DNA of 64,000 bases from Sphingobacteriales bacterium 44-61 (GCA_001898405.1 MKTW01000008.1:54781-118780); one strand, 5' to 3'; shown: positions 27,380-36,008, counted from the first letter of the stretch. The notes: generated from the sequence alone by a model not told the origin. A program made the numbers and translations.

Positions 27380-28699
27380 ATGCTCAGTTATTTTCGTATC
27401 TATCTTTTAATTGGTTGTGCTTATTTTATTATAAGTCCTGCGTTGGCGCAGCAAAGTCGATTTGCAAAGCAACCAGCAAGTTCAATAAAACTCTATGCCC
27501 TAAATATTGGGGAAAAACTACCAAAAGGGATTCAGCTGAACAACGTCAATAACTATTCTGAAGGGGTCATAAAACTGGATAGCTTAACGGGGAAAGTCAT
27601 TATATTGGATTTTTGGGCAACCTGGTGCGGCAGCTGTATAGAAGGGTTTCCAAAGATGGATGCTCTTCAAAGAGAATTTGGAGATCAACTGCAGGTGATT
27701 TTAGTTAATGCGAATCAAACAGGTGATACCAAACAAAAGGTTGATAAACTATTTCAAAGCAGAAAACAACGGGTTGGCTACGAGGTAACATTACCCTATC
27801 TTCTCGGTGATACGATATTGCAGGAATTATTTCCTCATAAATACATACCTCACTATGTCTGGATCAATGGTGATGGTGTTGTTGTAGCCACTACATTCGC
27901 GAAAGAAGTAACAAGGGGAAACGTAAGCACTCTTATAAATAGGGGATCTATTTCGCTTCATAATAAGAAGGACCTGCTATCCCACGACCCGTCTCTGCCT
28001 CTGTTTAACGATGCTTTTGAAAACCTTGGTGCTTCTATTAAACTTAGTGCTGTTTTTACTGGATATATTGAAGGCGCAGGTTTTAAAATGGGTATCCAAG
28101 ATCCTGGAAAGGACTCGGCAAGGTTGTATTTGCTAAATCATCCGTTGGATTTATTATATCGAAGGGCATTTAGCCTCAAGCAACCTAACAATCAACTGAT
28201 TTTCGATTCTGTAGACGTTGAATTTAAACAGGCCTTTTTGGACCAGAAGAACTATGAGAATAAGTATTGTTATGAGTTAATTGCTCCGGGAAGGTCTACT
28301 GGTGAAATGCTACAATTTTTTCAAGAGGATTTGGTAAGGCAATTTAGGATAAAGGCACAGCCCCTTTTAAAAAGGGTGGATGTTCTCGTATTAAAGCCTT
28401 CGACTGCTTTGGTCGGCCTCATTACAAAGGGTGAACAGCCGGCTTTAGGTACTGAGGTTGATGAAGTTCCTGGCTTGGTTAGGAATTATCCGATTTCAAG
28501 TTTGGTTAGTGTGTTAAATGCTAAGAGTTCGATTCCAATAATAAATGAAACTGGCTTTAAAGATAGAATAGATTTACAGCTACCGGGTGGATATGAGTTA
28601 TTTTCTGAGATTCAAATGGAAAACTTTCTAAGAAGTAAAGGGTTTGGAGTCGTAAAAGAAAAAAGGGATATAGAGTTTGTTCTATTTAAAAAGCGATAA
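27380..28699 (+). CDS. TlpA-like thioredoxin-fold protein, module 2
   Basis: The protein has 439 residues from the ATG at 27380, preceded by AAGGAAT and followed by a good signal peptide (MLSYFRIYLLIGCAYFIISP, then ALAQ). The thioredoxin domain is N-terminal, with WATWCGSC at about 78-85 (VIILDFWATWCGSCIEGFPK); about 270 further residues form an unassigned C-terminal domain with no clear motif. In module 1 the thioredoxin domain is C-terminal and the gene follows susD, so order and architecture differ. It probably acts in the periplasm as a reductase of disulfides, possibly on the C-x6-C proteins encoded at 33861. Confidence 0.88.
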   Translation: MLSYFRIYLLIGCAYFIISPALAQQSRFAKQPASSIKLYALNIGEKLPKGIQLNNVNNYSEGVIKLDSLTGKVIILDFWATWCGSCIEGFPKMDALQREFGDQLQVILVNANQTGDTKQKVDKLFQSRKQRVGYEVTLPYLLGDTILQELFPHKYIPHYVWINGDGVVVATTFAKEVTRGNVSTLINRGSISLHNKKDLLSHDPSLPLFNDAFENLGASIKLSAVFTGYIEGAGFKMGIQDPGKDSARLYLLNHPLDLLYRRAFSLKQPNNQLIFDSVDVEFKQAFLDQKNYENKYCYELIAPGRSTGEMLQFFQEDLVRQFRIKAQPLLKRVDVLVLKPSTALVGLITKGEQPALGTEVDEVPGLVRNYPISSLVSVLNAKSSIPIINETGFKDRIDLQLPGGYELFSEIQMENFLRSKGFGVVKEKRDIEFVLFKKR

Positions 28700-28722
28700 A
28701 ATATAAAAGAAAGGTCAAAAAA

Positions 28723-28749
28723 ATCAGGAGTGCTTGGAACACTCCTGAT
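28723..28749 (+). promoter_or_regulatory. Hairpin between the TlpA gene and susC of module 2
   Basis: A perfect 10-bp stem ATCAGGAGTG / CACTCCTGAT has a 7-nt loop. There is no T tract on the plus strand, so it is probably a processing or stability hairpin. On the minus strand it is followed by TTTTTTTGACC and could stop antisense transcription. Confidence 0.5.
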
Positions 28750-28791
28750 GAATGTTGGACCAAAACGAATAAATAGACTTTCGACAGATCA

Positions 28792-28810
28792 TTTATTGTT
28801 CAACCCAAAC
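28792..28810 (+). promoter_or_regulatory. 19-nt element shared by both susC genes, copy 2
   Basis: TTTATTGTTCAACCCAAAC here is identical to 15884-15902 and lies 11 nt before the susC start at 28822. See the copy before the first susC. Confidence 0.6.
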
Positions 28811-28821
28811 ACTGCAAATCT

Positions 28822-31800
28822 ATGTTTTTTTTTGTTCGGGGAGACTTTCCGGAGAGGAAGGTTAATCCCCTGTGCTATGTTCTGAAAATTATGAGATTGA
28901 CCATTTTTTTCCTGCTTTTGACAATCTTTCAGGCGAGGGCCACTGGCTATGGCCAGGGGGCCATTACCTTGGACTTGCATGAAGTGTCATTAAAGACAGT
29001 TTTTTCGGAAATCAGGAAGCAAAGTGATTATGTTTTCTTTTTTAACAATGATCTTCTTATAAAGTCGAGCACTGTTTCAATTAAGGTCAAAATGGCGCCC
29101 ATTAGAGAAGTATTGGATATGTGTTTTAAGAACCAGTCCTTCACTTATAGTATCGAAGATCGGACCGTCTTTGTTACGGTTCGCAAAGAGAACCTTCACT
29201 TGGTCGTTATTCAAAATGTTGATACTTTCTCCATACGAGGAAGAGTACTGAATGACAAAGGAGAACCCGCGGCCGCAACGGTAAGTGTGAAGGGTACTTC
29301 TATTTCTACTACAACCAATGAGAATGGCGAGTATCAGCTATATGGCGTTAACACAGATGCGATCATAATCGTTAAGGGTGTAAATATAGAGGCTATGGAA
29401 AAAAGCGTGGAAGGAAAGGCCATACTGAATATTCAAGTGAAATTAAAGGTCGTTGAAGAAGAAGAGGTTATTCTAAACACCGGCTACCAGGACGTTCCCA
29501 AAGAACGTGTTACCGGATCTTTTACCAAAATAGATAATGCTACACTAAATGATCAGGTTGGCACAAGCATTATAGATAGGCTGAATGGTGTTGCAAGTGG
29601 AGTAATGTTCAATAGACTAACTGGGGGACCAAATGGTTTTACGGTAAGGGGATTAAGTACCATTAATGCGAACACGGAGGTTTTAATAGTTGTTGATAAC
29701 TTTCCCTACGCAGGTGATATCGCCAATATTAATCCAAATGATGTGGAAAGTGTAACTGTATTGAAGGATGCTGCTGCTGCTTCAATATGGGGAGCTCGTG
29801 CAGGGAATGGTGTAGTTGTCATTACTACTAAAAAGGGGCGGCTTAATCAGAAGATGCGGACTGAGTTCAATCAGAATGTAATAATACGACAGAAGCCAGA
29901 TTTGTACCATGTACCGCAGATTTCGTCGAAAGACTATATTGATGTAGAATCTTTCCTTTTTGGTAAAGGTTATTTTAACTCACAGATCAACAGTCTTTCA
30001 AGACCAGGTTTGACACCTGCAGTTGAAGTTCTGCTGAAAAGAAGGAATGGGCAGATTTCAGCCGAAGATTCTGCTGCTCAAATTGATGCGCTAAAACAAA
30101 TTGATAGCAGAGATGAATATGAACGGTTGTTCTACCAAGAATCAGTGACGCAGCAATATTCTTTAAATGTGCGGGGAGGAACTGGCAATATTGCCTACCT
30201 TATTGCCGGTGCGTATGACAAAAGTATCAGTTCATTGGGTTCCCCAAGTGAAAAGATAAATGTTCACTTGGAGAACATTTACAAACCAATGAAAAATCTT
30301 CAGCTAAGTTTTGGTATCTATTACACAAATAGTAAAGCCAAGAATGGGAGAGCCTCTTATGAGAGTATTACTGTGGGTAACAGAGTGGTGCCTTACCTTA
30401 GGTTTGCTGACTCAGAGGGCAATCCATTACCAGTAACCAGAGGGTTGAGGGATGGCTATATTGATACTGCCGGTGCTGGAAAGCTGTTGGATTGGAGATA
30501 TTATCCTCTGGATAATCATAAGCATGTTAGCAACATTTCCAGAGTGAATGATTTGCTGGCTAATATTGGAATACAGTATAGATTGCACAAATGGGTAAAT
30601 GTCGATTTTAAATATCAATATCAATTACAGCAAGGAGATGATGAAACGAATAACCGGCTGGAAAGTTATTCAACAAGAAATACCATCAATTTATTTAGCC
30701 AACTGGATAGAAATACAGGCATTGTTAAATATATAGTTCCTTTGGGCGACATAGTAGACAAGTCCATGCGAAGAGTTACTGCTCAAAGTGCCAGGGGACA
30801 AATTAATTTCAACCCCTCTTGGGGTAAGCATGGGGTTTCAGGGATTATTGGTGGTGAGATCCGGGAAACGGAGACGACCAGTAATTCCTATACAATTTAT
30901 GGCTTCAAGGAGGACCCGGTTTCCACGGGTAACGTAGATTATGTCAATACCTATCCCAGTTTTGTAAACGGAAATCAGATGACGATTGGTGGAAAGCCTG
31001 CTTATGGGCATGCAGTAAACAGATTTGTTAGTTATTATTCAAATTTAGCATATAGTTATTTAGGTAGGTATGCGTTCTCATTGAGTGGAAGAAAGGACGC
31101 TTCTAACTTTTTTGGGTTACGGACAAATGATAAATGGAATCCATTATGGTCTACGGGATTTTCCTGGGATCTATCTAAAGAGTCTTTCTATAGGTCTGAA
31201 CTTATTCCCTATTTAAAGGTGAGAATGTCTTATGGATACAGTGGGAACCTTGATATCTCGCGTTCTGCAGTAACAGTGCTGACCTATTTCAGTCCGAGCA
31301 GTAGTACCAATAATTTGCCCTGGGCCAGAGTTACACAGTTGGGAGATCCCGAACTCCGTTGGGAAAAGGTGGGCATGTTGAACTGGGGAGTTGACTTTGC
31401 TTTAAAAGGTAACAAATTATCTGGTACTTTGGAGTATTACAGGAAAAAAGGAAAGGATTTATACGGCCCAACCTTTTATGATTACACCACATGGGGGGCC
31501 AATTCTACCATTACCAAGAATGTGGCAAGTATGAAAGGACAAGGTGTTGACCTCACTTTAAGAGGAAATTTTGGTAACAATGCGTTTAAGTGGACGCCCA
31601 CCTTGCTCATGAACTATAACGATAGTAGGACTGACGAATATATTAGTTATACAGGAAACGATGTAGCTCTTCTTATTTCTACTGGAAATTCGATAACTCC
31701 AATGTCAGGAAAGCCTCTTTACTCTTTAGCGAGTTACCGGTGGGGAGGTTTAAACGATAAGGGCGATCCAATGGGCTATTATAATGGTCAATTAAGTACT

Positions 31801-32418
31801 GCTTACACTTCCATTTTTGCTGAAATTGATCAGGGGAAAGATAGTAATGTAGTATATCATGGTTCGGCTTTGCCGAAGTTTCAAGGGAATTTTGTTAATA
31901 CGGTTTCCTATAAGGGATTTGCGCTTTCCTTCAATATTGCCTTTAAATTGGACTATTATTTCAGAAGATCCTCTCTTTCCTATGACCAGTTATATACAAG
32001 GGGTAATGGACATTCAGAGTTTGCGAATCGTTGGCAAAATCCAGGGGACGAGCTGATAACGAACGTGCCTTCAATGATATACCCTAATAACACAAATAGA
32101 GATAGATTTTATTCTTTGTCTGAAATAAATGTTGGTAGAGCCGATCATATAAGATTTCAATATCTAAATCTCAGCTATGACTTTACTGAATCTGTCATTA
32201 AAAAGAGCTATTTAAGTAAACTTCAACTGTATTTCAATGCTAATAATTTAGGTCTATTGTGGAAAGCAAATGATTTTGGTGTAGATCCTGAATATGATAA
32301 CACAATTCCACCTCCGAAATCTTTTGCTTTAGGGGTTCGTGCAAGTTTTTACTATGACCCTTTGTTTTGGGACTCGGATTGTAATTGGATAGAGGTGAAC
32401 GAAGAGTTTTTTTATTAA
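28822..32418 (+). CDS. SusC/RagA-type TonB-dependent transporter, module 2, with a C-terminal extension
   Basis: This 1198-residue protein has the order: signal region (MRLTIFFLLLTIFQARATGY from residue 24), STN domain, carboxypeptidase-like domain (GRVLNDKGEPAAATVSVKGT), plug (TVLKDAAAASIWGARAGNGV) and barrel. The first 23 residues may be outside the true start, though the shared 19-nt element favours 28822. The barrel strand ends ALGVRASF, where a stop is expected; here TTT is followed by TAC and the frame continues for 22 residues (YYDPLFWDSD and so on), so the ancestral TAA or TAG seems lost. This may affect barrel assembly. SusD follows 38 bp later. Confidence 0.94.
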   Translation: MFFFVRGDFPERKVNPLCYVLKIMRLTIFFLLLTIFQARATGYGQGAITLDLHEVSLKTVFSEIRKQSDYVFFFNNDLLIKSSTVSIKVKMAPIREVLDMCFKNQSFTYSIEDRTVFVTVRKENLHLVVIQNVDTFSIRGRVLNDKGEPAAATVSVKGTSISTTTNENGEYQLYGVNTDAIIIVKGVNIEAMEKSVEGKAILNIQVKLKVVEEEEVILNTGYQDVPKERVTGSFTKIDNATLNDQVGTSIIDRLNGVASGVMFNRLTGGPNGFTVRGLSTINANTEVLIVVDNFPYAGDIANINPNDVESVTVLKDAAAASIWGARAGNGVVVITTKKGRLNQKMRTEFNQNVIIRQKPDLYHVPQISSKDYIDVESFLFGKGYFNSQINSLSRPGLTPAVEVLLKRRNGQISAEDSAAQIDALKQIDSRDEYERLFYQESVTQQYSLNVRGGTGNIAYLIAGAYDKSISSLGSPSEKINVHLENIYKPMKNLQLSFGIYYTNSKAKNGRASYESITVGNRVVPYLRFADSEGNPLPVTRGLRDGYIDTAGAGKLLDWRYYPLDNHKHVSNISRVNDLLANIGIQYRLHKWVNVDFKYQYQLQQGDDETNNRLESYSTRNTINLFSQLDRNTGIVKYIVPLGDIVDKSMRRVTAQSARGQINFNPSWGKHGVSGIIGGEIRETETTSNSYTIYGFKEDPVSTGNVDYVNTYPSFVNGNQMTIGGKPAYGHAVNRFVSYYSNLAYSYLGRYAFSLSGRKDASNFFGLRTNDKWNPLWSTGFSWDLSKESFYRSELIPYLKVRMSYGYSGNLDISRSAVTVLTYFSPSSSTNNLPWARVTQLGDPELRWEKVGMLNWGVDFALKGNKLSGTLEYYRKKGKDLYGPTFYDYTTWGANSTITKNVASMKGQGVDLTLRGNFGNNAFKWTPTLLMNYNDSRTDEYISYTGNDVALLISTGNSITPMSGKPLYSLASYRWGGLNDKGDPMGYYNGQLSTAYTSIFAEIDQGKDSNVVYHGSALPKFQGNFVNTVSYKGFALSFNIAFKLDYYFRRSSLSYDQLYTRGNGHSEFANRWQNPGDELITNVPSMIYPNNTNRDRFYSLSEINVGRADHIRFQYLNLSYDFTESVIKKSYLSKLQLYFNANNLGLLWKANDFGVDPEYDNTIPPPKSFALGVRASFYYDPLFWDSDCNWIEVNEEFFY

Positions 32419-32456
32419 CCAATTCTGTTTAAGATATTAAAAATGAATTTCTGCTT

Positions 32457-33818
32457 ATGAAAAGGAATATCATTATATGGGGATTAATACTGATGAATCT
32501 ATTCATTAATATTTCCTGCGAGAAATGGCTTGAAAAGAAGCCCAATGATAACTTGACTGTCCCGAATAATCTTACCGATCTTCAGGGGATATTGGACAAT
32601 GCAAGCGTAATGAATAATGCTTCTCCTGCCTTCGATGAAGCGTCCGCTGACAACTATTTTGTTCCGCCTATACAATATAATACTTTGGGGGTACGAACGC
32701 AGGAAGCATACACTTGGCAACTGGAATATTACAATTGGCCAGCAGAATGGGGAGACTTATACTTGGTTGTAAACAATTGTAATATTGTGTTGGAAGGAAT
32801 TGAAACTATGGAACGGACAGTTTCAAACGCTCAGATTTGGGATAATGTAAAAGGATCGGCTTTATTTTATCGTTCCTTTTCTTTCTTGAAAGCTGCATTT
32901 ATATATGCCAAGGCATTTGATGAGTCGACGGCCTCTGATGATTATGGCATAGTTATCAGACTTACCTCTGATCCTAATGCCAAGTCTGTTAGGTCTACTG
33001 TTAAACAGACGTATGAAAAAATAATTGAAGATTTAAAGGCGGCGTTAACTTTACTACCAGTAACGCCGATACATACAATGCGACCTTCGAGGCTGGCAGT
33101 TTATGGCACTTTGGCTCGTGCTTATTTGTCAATGCGTATGTATGATAGTGCCTATAAATATGCTGATCTATGTTTAAGTGCAAAGAGTGATTTACTGGAC
33201 TACAAGACTACAGAGGTAAATCCATCCTCCAATACCCCAATCCCGCGGTTTAACAAAGAAACGATCTTTTACTCGGAGGTAGGGACTCACGCTTGGGGTG
33301 GACTTGTTCCAACCGTAGGGAAAGTGGATACGACACTCGTTGCGAGTTATGATATTAAAGATATGCGGAAAAAGGTTTTTCTAAGAGATTTCGAGGGTTA
33401 TCAAAGATTTAAGGGAAGTTATTCTTCAAATACTTTAACATTCTTTACAGGTATTGCGGTTGATGAAGTTCTTTTAATGCGGGCTGAATGTTTGGCGAGG
33501 GTTGGTAATACAGACCGAGCTATGTCTGACCTCAATCAGCTGTTGGAAAAAAGATGGGTCAATGGATTTACTCCTTTAACTGCCGGATCTGCAGAAGAAG
33601 CATTAGAACTGGTACTTACAGAGAGGAGGAAGGAGCTTATTTTTAGAGGACTAAGGTGGATGGATATAAAGCGATTAAATAAGGAGGGAAGGAATATAGT
33701 GATTCGAAGGAAAATAGGATCAGCAATAGTAGAACTGCCTCCTAACGATAATAGATATGCTTTACCATTGCCATCAGATATTATAAATCAAACACAAATG
33801 CCACAGAATCCAAGGTGA
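32457..33818 (+). CDS. SusD/RagB-type surface lipoprotein, module 2
   Basis: This 453-residue protein has a lipoprotein signal (MKRNIIIWGLILMNLFINIS, Cys21), SusD helices (RLAVYGTLARAYLSMRMYDS, LMRAECLARVGNTDRAMSDL) and the C-terminal ERRKELIFRGLRWMDIKRLN box. It is clearly homologous to the module 1 SusD (same ending block), with about the same length. It should bind the ligand together with SusC at 28822. Confidence 0.94.
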   Translation: MKRNIIIWGLILMNLFINISCEKWLEKKPNDNLTVPNNLTDLQGILDNASVMNNASPAFDEASADNYFVPPIQYNTLGVRTQEAYTWQLEYYNWPAEWGDLYLVVNNCNIVLEGIETMERTVSNAQIWDNVKGSALFYRSFSFLKAAFIYAKAFDESTASDDYGIVIRLTSDPNAKSVRSTVKQTYEKIIEDLKAALTLLPVTPIHTMRPSRLAVYGTLARAYLSMRMYDSAYKYADLCLSAKSDLLDYKTTEVNPSSNTPIPRFNKETIFYSEVGTHAWGGLVPTVGKVDTTLVASYDIKDMRKKVFLRDFEGYQRFKGSYSSNTLTFFTGIAVDEVLLMRAECLARVGNTDRAMSDLNQLLEKRWVNGFTPLTAGSAEEALELVLTERRKELIFRGLRWMDIKRLNKEGRNIVIRRKIGSAIVELPPNDNRYALPLPSDIINQTQMPQNPR

Positions 33819-33823
33819 TTAAA

Positions 33824-33858
33824 AAAATAGCCGCATGAATAGTCGATGCGGCTATTTT
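33824..33858. terminator. Bidirectional terminator at the end of module 2 susD
   Basis: A perfect 13-bp inverted repeat, AAAATAGCCGCAT / ATGCGGCTATTTT with a 9-nt loop, lies between the plus-strand susD (ends 33818) and the minus-strand gene ending at 33861. A and T tracts on both sides make it a textbook two-way intrinsic terminator. Confidence 0.9.
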
Positions 33859-33860
33859 GT

Positions 33861-34226
33861 TTACAGATTATTTTTCGGTTCTTGATCTGTAATAAGAGGG
33901 CTGCTTACATCCGGTACTTGGTGTCCCGGTGCAGTAGGTGCTACAGGAACGCCATTTGGTCTTGGAAAATCGTCTTCGCTTAAGATCGTGTTGCCGTTCA
34001 AATCCTCTTCGGTAAATTCTTCAGGGACCGTCATGGCGCATCCATCAATTTGCCCAGGGCATTCGGTTTCGTCCAAATCCTCGATCCACAGATCGGGATT
34101 GTCTTCGTCACCTGGTGAGCCTATGTAGACGAACCTGATATCGTCAAACCGGCTGCTGGTTTTGTTAAATGCTGTCAATCCTACGGCTAACATGATGGCA
34201 AGGATACCAAAAAGATACTTTCGCAT
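33861..34226 (-). CDS. Small secreted acidic C-x6-C protein, DUF6520-like, module 2
   Basis: This 121-residue protein has a signal peptide (MRKYLFGILAIMLAVGLTAF) and an acidic mature part with two Cys at 56 and 63 (ETECPGQIDGCAMTV). The C-x6-C pair with D two before the second Cys matches the two small proteins of module 1, although the rest differs. A Pro-rich tail follows. It is convergent with SusD and lies downstream of a MauE gene, the same arrangement as in module 1. It shares an upstream box with the gene at 22427-22771. Role unknown. Confidence 0.72.
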   Translation of the reverse strand: MRKYLFGILAIMLAVGLTAFNKTSSRFDDIRFVYIGSPGDEDNPDLWIEDLDETECPGQIDGCAMTVPEEFTEEDLNGNTILSEDDFPRPNGVPVAPTAPGHQVPDVSSPLITDQEPKNNL

Positions 34227-34362
34227 AAGATTAAATTTAATGTTAGTGATATCTGCCTACTCTATTAAGGTTTTTCGGCTTACACCTTCTGCGAATTTTT
34301 GGTTACGCAGTTACCATACCCTATCCATTTGCAACTGAACGGGGCAACTGATATGCACACAT

Positions 34363-34815
34363 CTATGTGGAAACTACAGAAGTGATCTGGTTGTCAGGCA
34401 AGGGTGGCTTTTCTTTCCTATGCAATTTAATGGCTGTAATAGCAAGGATTATAAGAAGCGTATTAAGTAACAGGTGCTGTGGCCAGCTTAACTGGTTTAA
34501 TAGGCCACCGCAAGTACATACCTCTTTGTCGGTGAACAATAGTATATAGCCTAAGTAAATACTGAACAATGTTAAAAGAATAATGGAACCGGCAAAGCCT
34601 ACTTTTCTGCTTTTAGGGAAAAATAGGAGAACAGCTATTGTAAATTCTGAAATAGGAAGTATCCATGCAATAAGGCTGGCCATTCCTCCGATCAGAGGAT
34701 AGCCTTTAAATATTGCAGTAACTGTTTGAATGGATAGGAATTTGTTGATCGAAGTGTATACAAACAAAAGTATAAATAGCGACGCTATTATTTCCGAAAT
34801 AAAAATTCGTTTCAT
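34363..34815 (-). CDS. MauE/DoxX-type redox-associated membrane protein, module 2
   Basis: This 150-residue protein has four transmembrane helices and C100-T-C102-GG with the WPQHLLLN box, colinear with the module 1 protein at 23377. It probably works with the TlpA-like protein and the C-x6-C protein. It lies 136 bp upstream of the small secreted gene in the same orientation. Identity to the other copy is clear but far from complete, so the duplication is not recent. Confidence 0.85.
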   Translation of the reverse strand: MKRIFISEIIASLFILLFVYTSINKFLSIQTVTAIFKGYPLIGGMASLIAWILPISEFTIAVLLFFPKSRKVGFAGSIILLTLFSIYLGYILLFTDKEVCTCGGLLNQLSWPQHLLLNTLLIILAITAIKLHRKEKPPLPDNQITSVVST

Positions 34816-35085
34816 ATACTAAAGGATAATAAGGTTTAATCAAGGGAAAGACCCCTGGAAAAAATGTATTCAATTGTATTATGGTGCGGATTCTGTATTC
34901 GGGAAAGTGAATACAACTACAGTTAAAGGCATACTCTGTGCGACCGGTGGAATCCTGGATGCAATCTTAATCGGCTAAACAACTACTATGTTGGGGTTAT
35001 TTACTGTGCAAATTATTCCATAATCATGTGCCGATTGGTTCCATGTATGTGCAGACTGGTTCAAAATTTTAATGTCCCTGCCCCC

Positions 35086-35541
35086 TTAACAAAATGTCTC
35101 TTTCCATTTTTGGGGGATCATGCCTGTCGTTTTTTTGAAGGCGCGGCTGAAGCTGCCGGCATTTCTATAGCCCAGGAGAATGGCAATTTCTTTAGATGAT
35201 GCACCATTGGTGAGCAATTCTTTAGCCTTATCAACTTTCAGTGTTTGCAAGTATTCAAAGATGCCTTTGTCAAAGTTGCATTTAAAAGCGATCTTCAGCC
35301 GCTTTTCCCCTATATTCAAACGATGGGCCAGGTCGCTAATGGTGTAATGGTAGCGTATATCTGATTCGATAAGGTTTTTGGCTTCCACAGCACAGTTCAG
35401 GTCATAGTCAGAAGGTCTCATGTTGTATTCATTGATTAACCGGCCATGCCGGGTTAATAGTTGACTTCGTACATATAATCCCTCATTCATCTTCAACGTG
35501 ACTTCATCGGTAGACTTCCTGAGTATGGGCAGGAACGACAC
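35086..35541 (-). CDS. AraC-family regulator of module 2, probably N-terminally truncated
   Basis: From the GTG at 35541 the product is 151 residues and includes an AraC HTH pair (YTISDLAHRLNIGEKRLKIA, residues about 62-81; SSKEIAILLGYRNAGSFSRA). Reading further upstream the same frame stays open and protein-like (DITIDSINNHLLIAQW) for about 75 nt to a TAA, without an ATG. A normal sensor domain of about 170-200 residues is missing, as compared with the 325-residue regulator in module 1. It may be a 5'-truncated remnant or a short free-standing DNA-binding protein. Confidence 0.7.
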   Translation of the reverse strand: MSFLPILRKSTDEVTLKMNEGLYVRSQLLTRHGRLINEYNMRPSDYDLNCAVEAKNLIESDIRYHYTISDLAHRLNIGEKRLKIAFKCNFDKGIFEYLQTLKVDKAKELLTNGASSKEIAILLGYRNAGSFSRAFKKTTGMIPQKWKETFC

Positions 35542-35901
35542 TAAGCACAGGGGACGTGTTGACCACTGAGCAATCAGTAAATGATTATTGATGGAATCAA
35601 TGGTTATATCAATTTATGATTTTTTTTCGGTTATCAATTAAGGTAGATATACCGAAAAGGAATTTCTTTTGTCGCAGCTGGTTGATTTTAATCTCTATGT
35701 TTCCATAAGTAATAAATGATTTCTATTAAAATTTGTACATAGAAGTATATAGATGCTCGATCCGCGTTCAGCTGTGGTCAAAATAATTGTGCTGTTATTC
35801 CTGCCCGCAATGTTGGAGTTGGTTGATTCAATGTGCATCGCTTATGTGATGAAAAGACAAGCATATTGTGCTTTAGGTAACGGCTTCATCGGTATCATTT
35901 C
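35542..35901. other. Intergenic region between the cargo and the second accessory operon
   Basis: In 360 nt I see the remnant coding-like sequence that extends the AraC frame (to about 35615) and then AT-rich sequence without a gene or a strong hairpin. It separates the AraC gene from the 3' end of the parB operon and is a plausible right boundary of the cargo insertion. Confidence 0.4.
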
Positions 35902-35973
35902 ATGACCAAGCTGCCGCGTGCCACCGGAGTAAGGGAAGGGGTGGCACGCGGCAGCTTTTTAGCCATTGGTCAT
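35902..35973 (-). terminator. Hairpin of the ATGACCAA family at the 3' end of the parB operon
   Basis: A perfect 16-bp stem pairs 35910-35925 with 35940-35955. It is enclosed by ATGACCAA (35902-35909) and TTGGTCAT (35966-35973), which form an outer inverted repeat. The first and last eight bases of the stem, and the following TTTTT, match the hairpin at 1771-1836; the inner bases differ but remain paired. It lies beyond the parB terminator and may be a second terminator or a protein-binding site. Confidence 0.65.
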
Positions 35974-35981
35974 AGACCCAT

Positions 35982-36008
35982 AAAAAAAACGCCCCGTATA
36001 ACGGGGCG
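35982..36008 (-). terminator. Rho-independent terminator of the parB operon
   Basis: On the minus strand an 8-bp GC-rich stem (CGCCCCGT / ACGGGGCG) is followed by eight T residues. It lies 10 bp past the parB stop. Confidence 0.88.

Noticed and set aside
13623..33818. Reading the two SusC/SusD pairs as polysaccharide utilisation loci
   Set aside because: No glycoside hydrolase, lyase, esterase or sulfatase is encoded nearby; thioredoxin and MauE partners point elsewhere.
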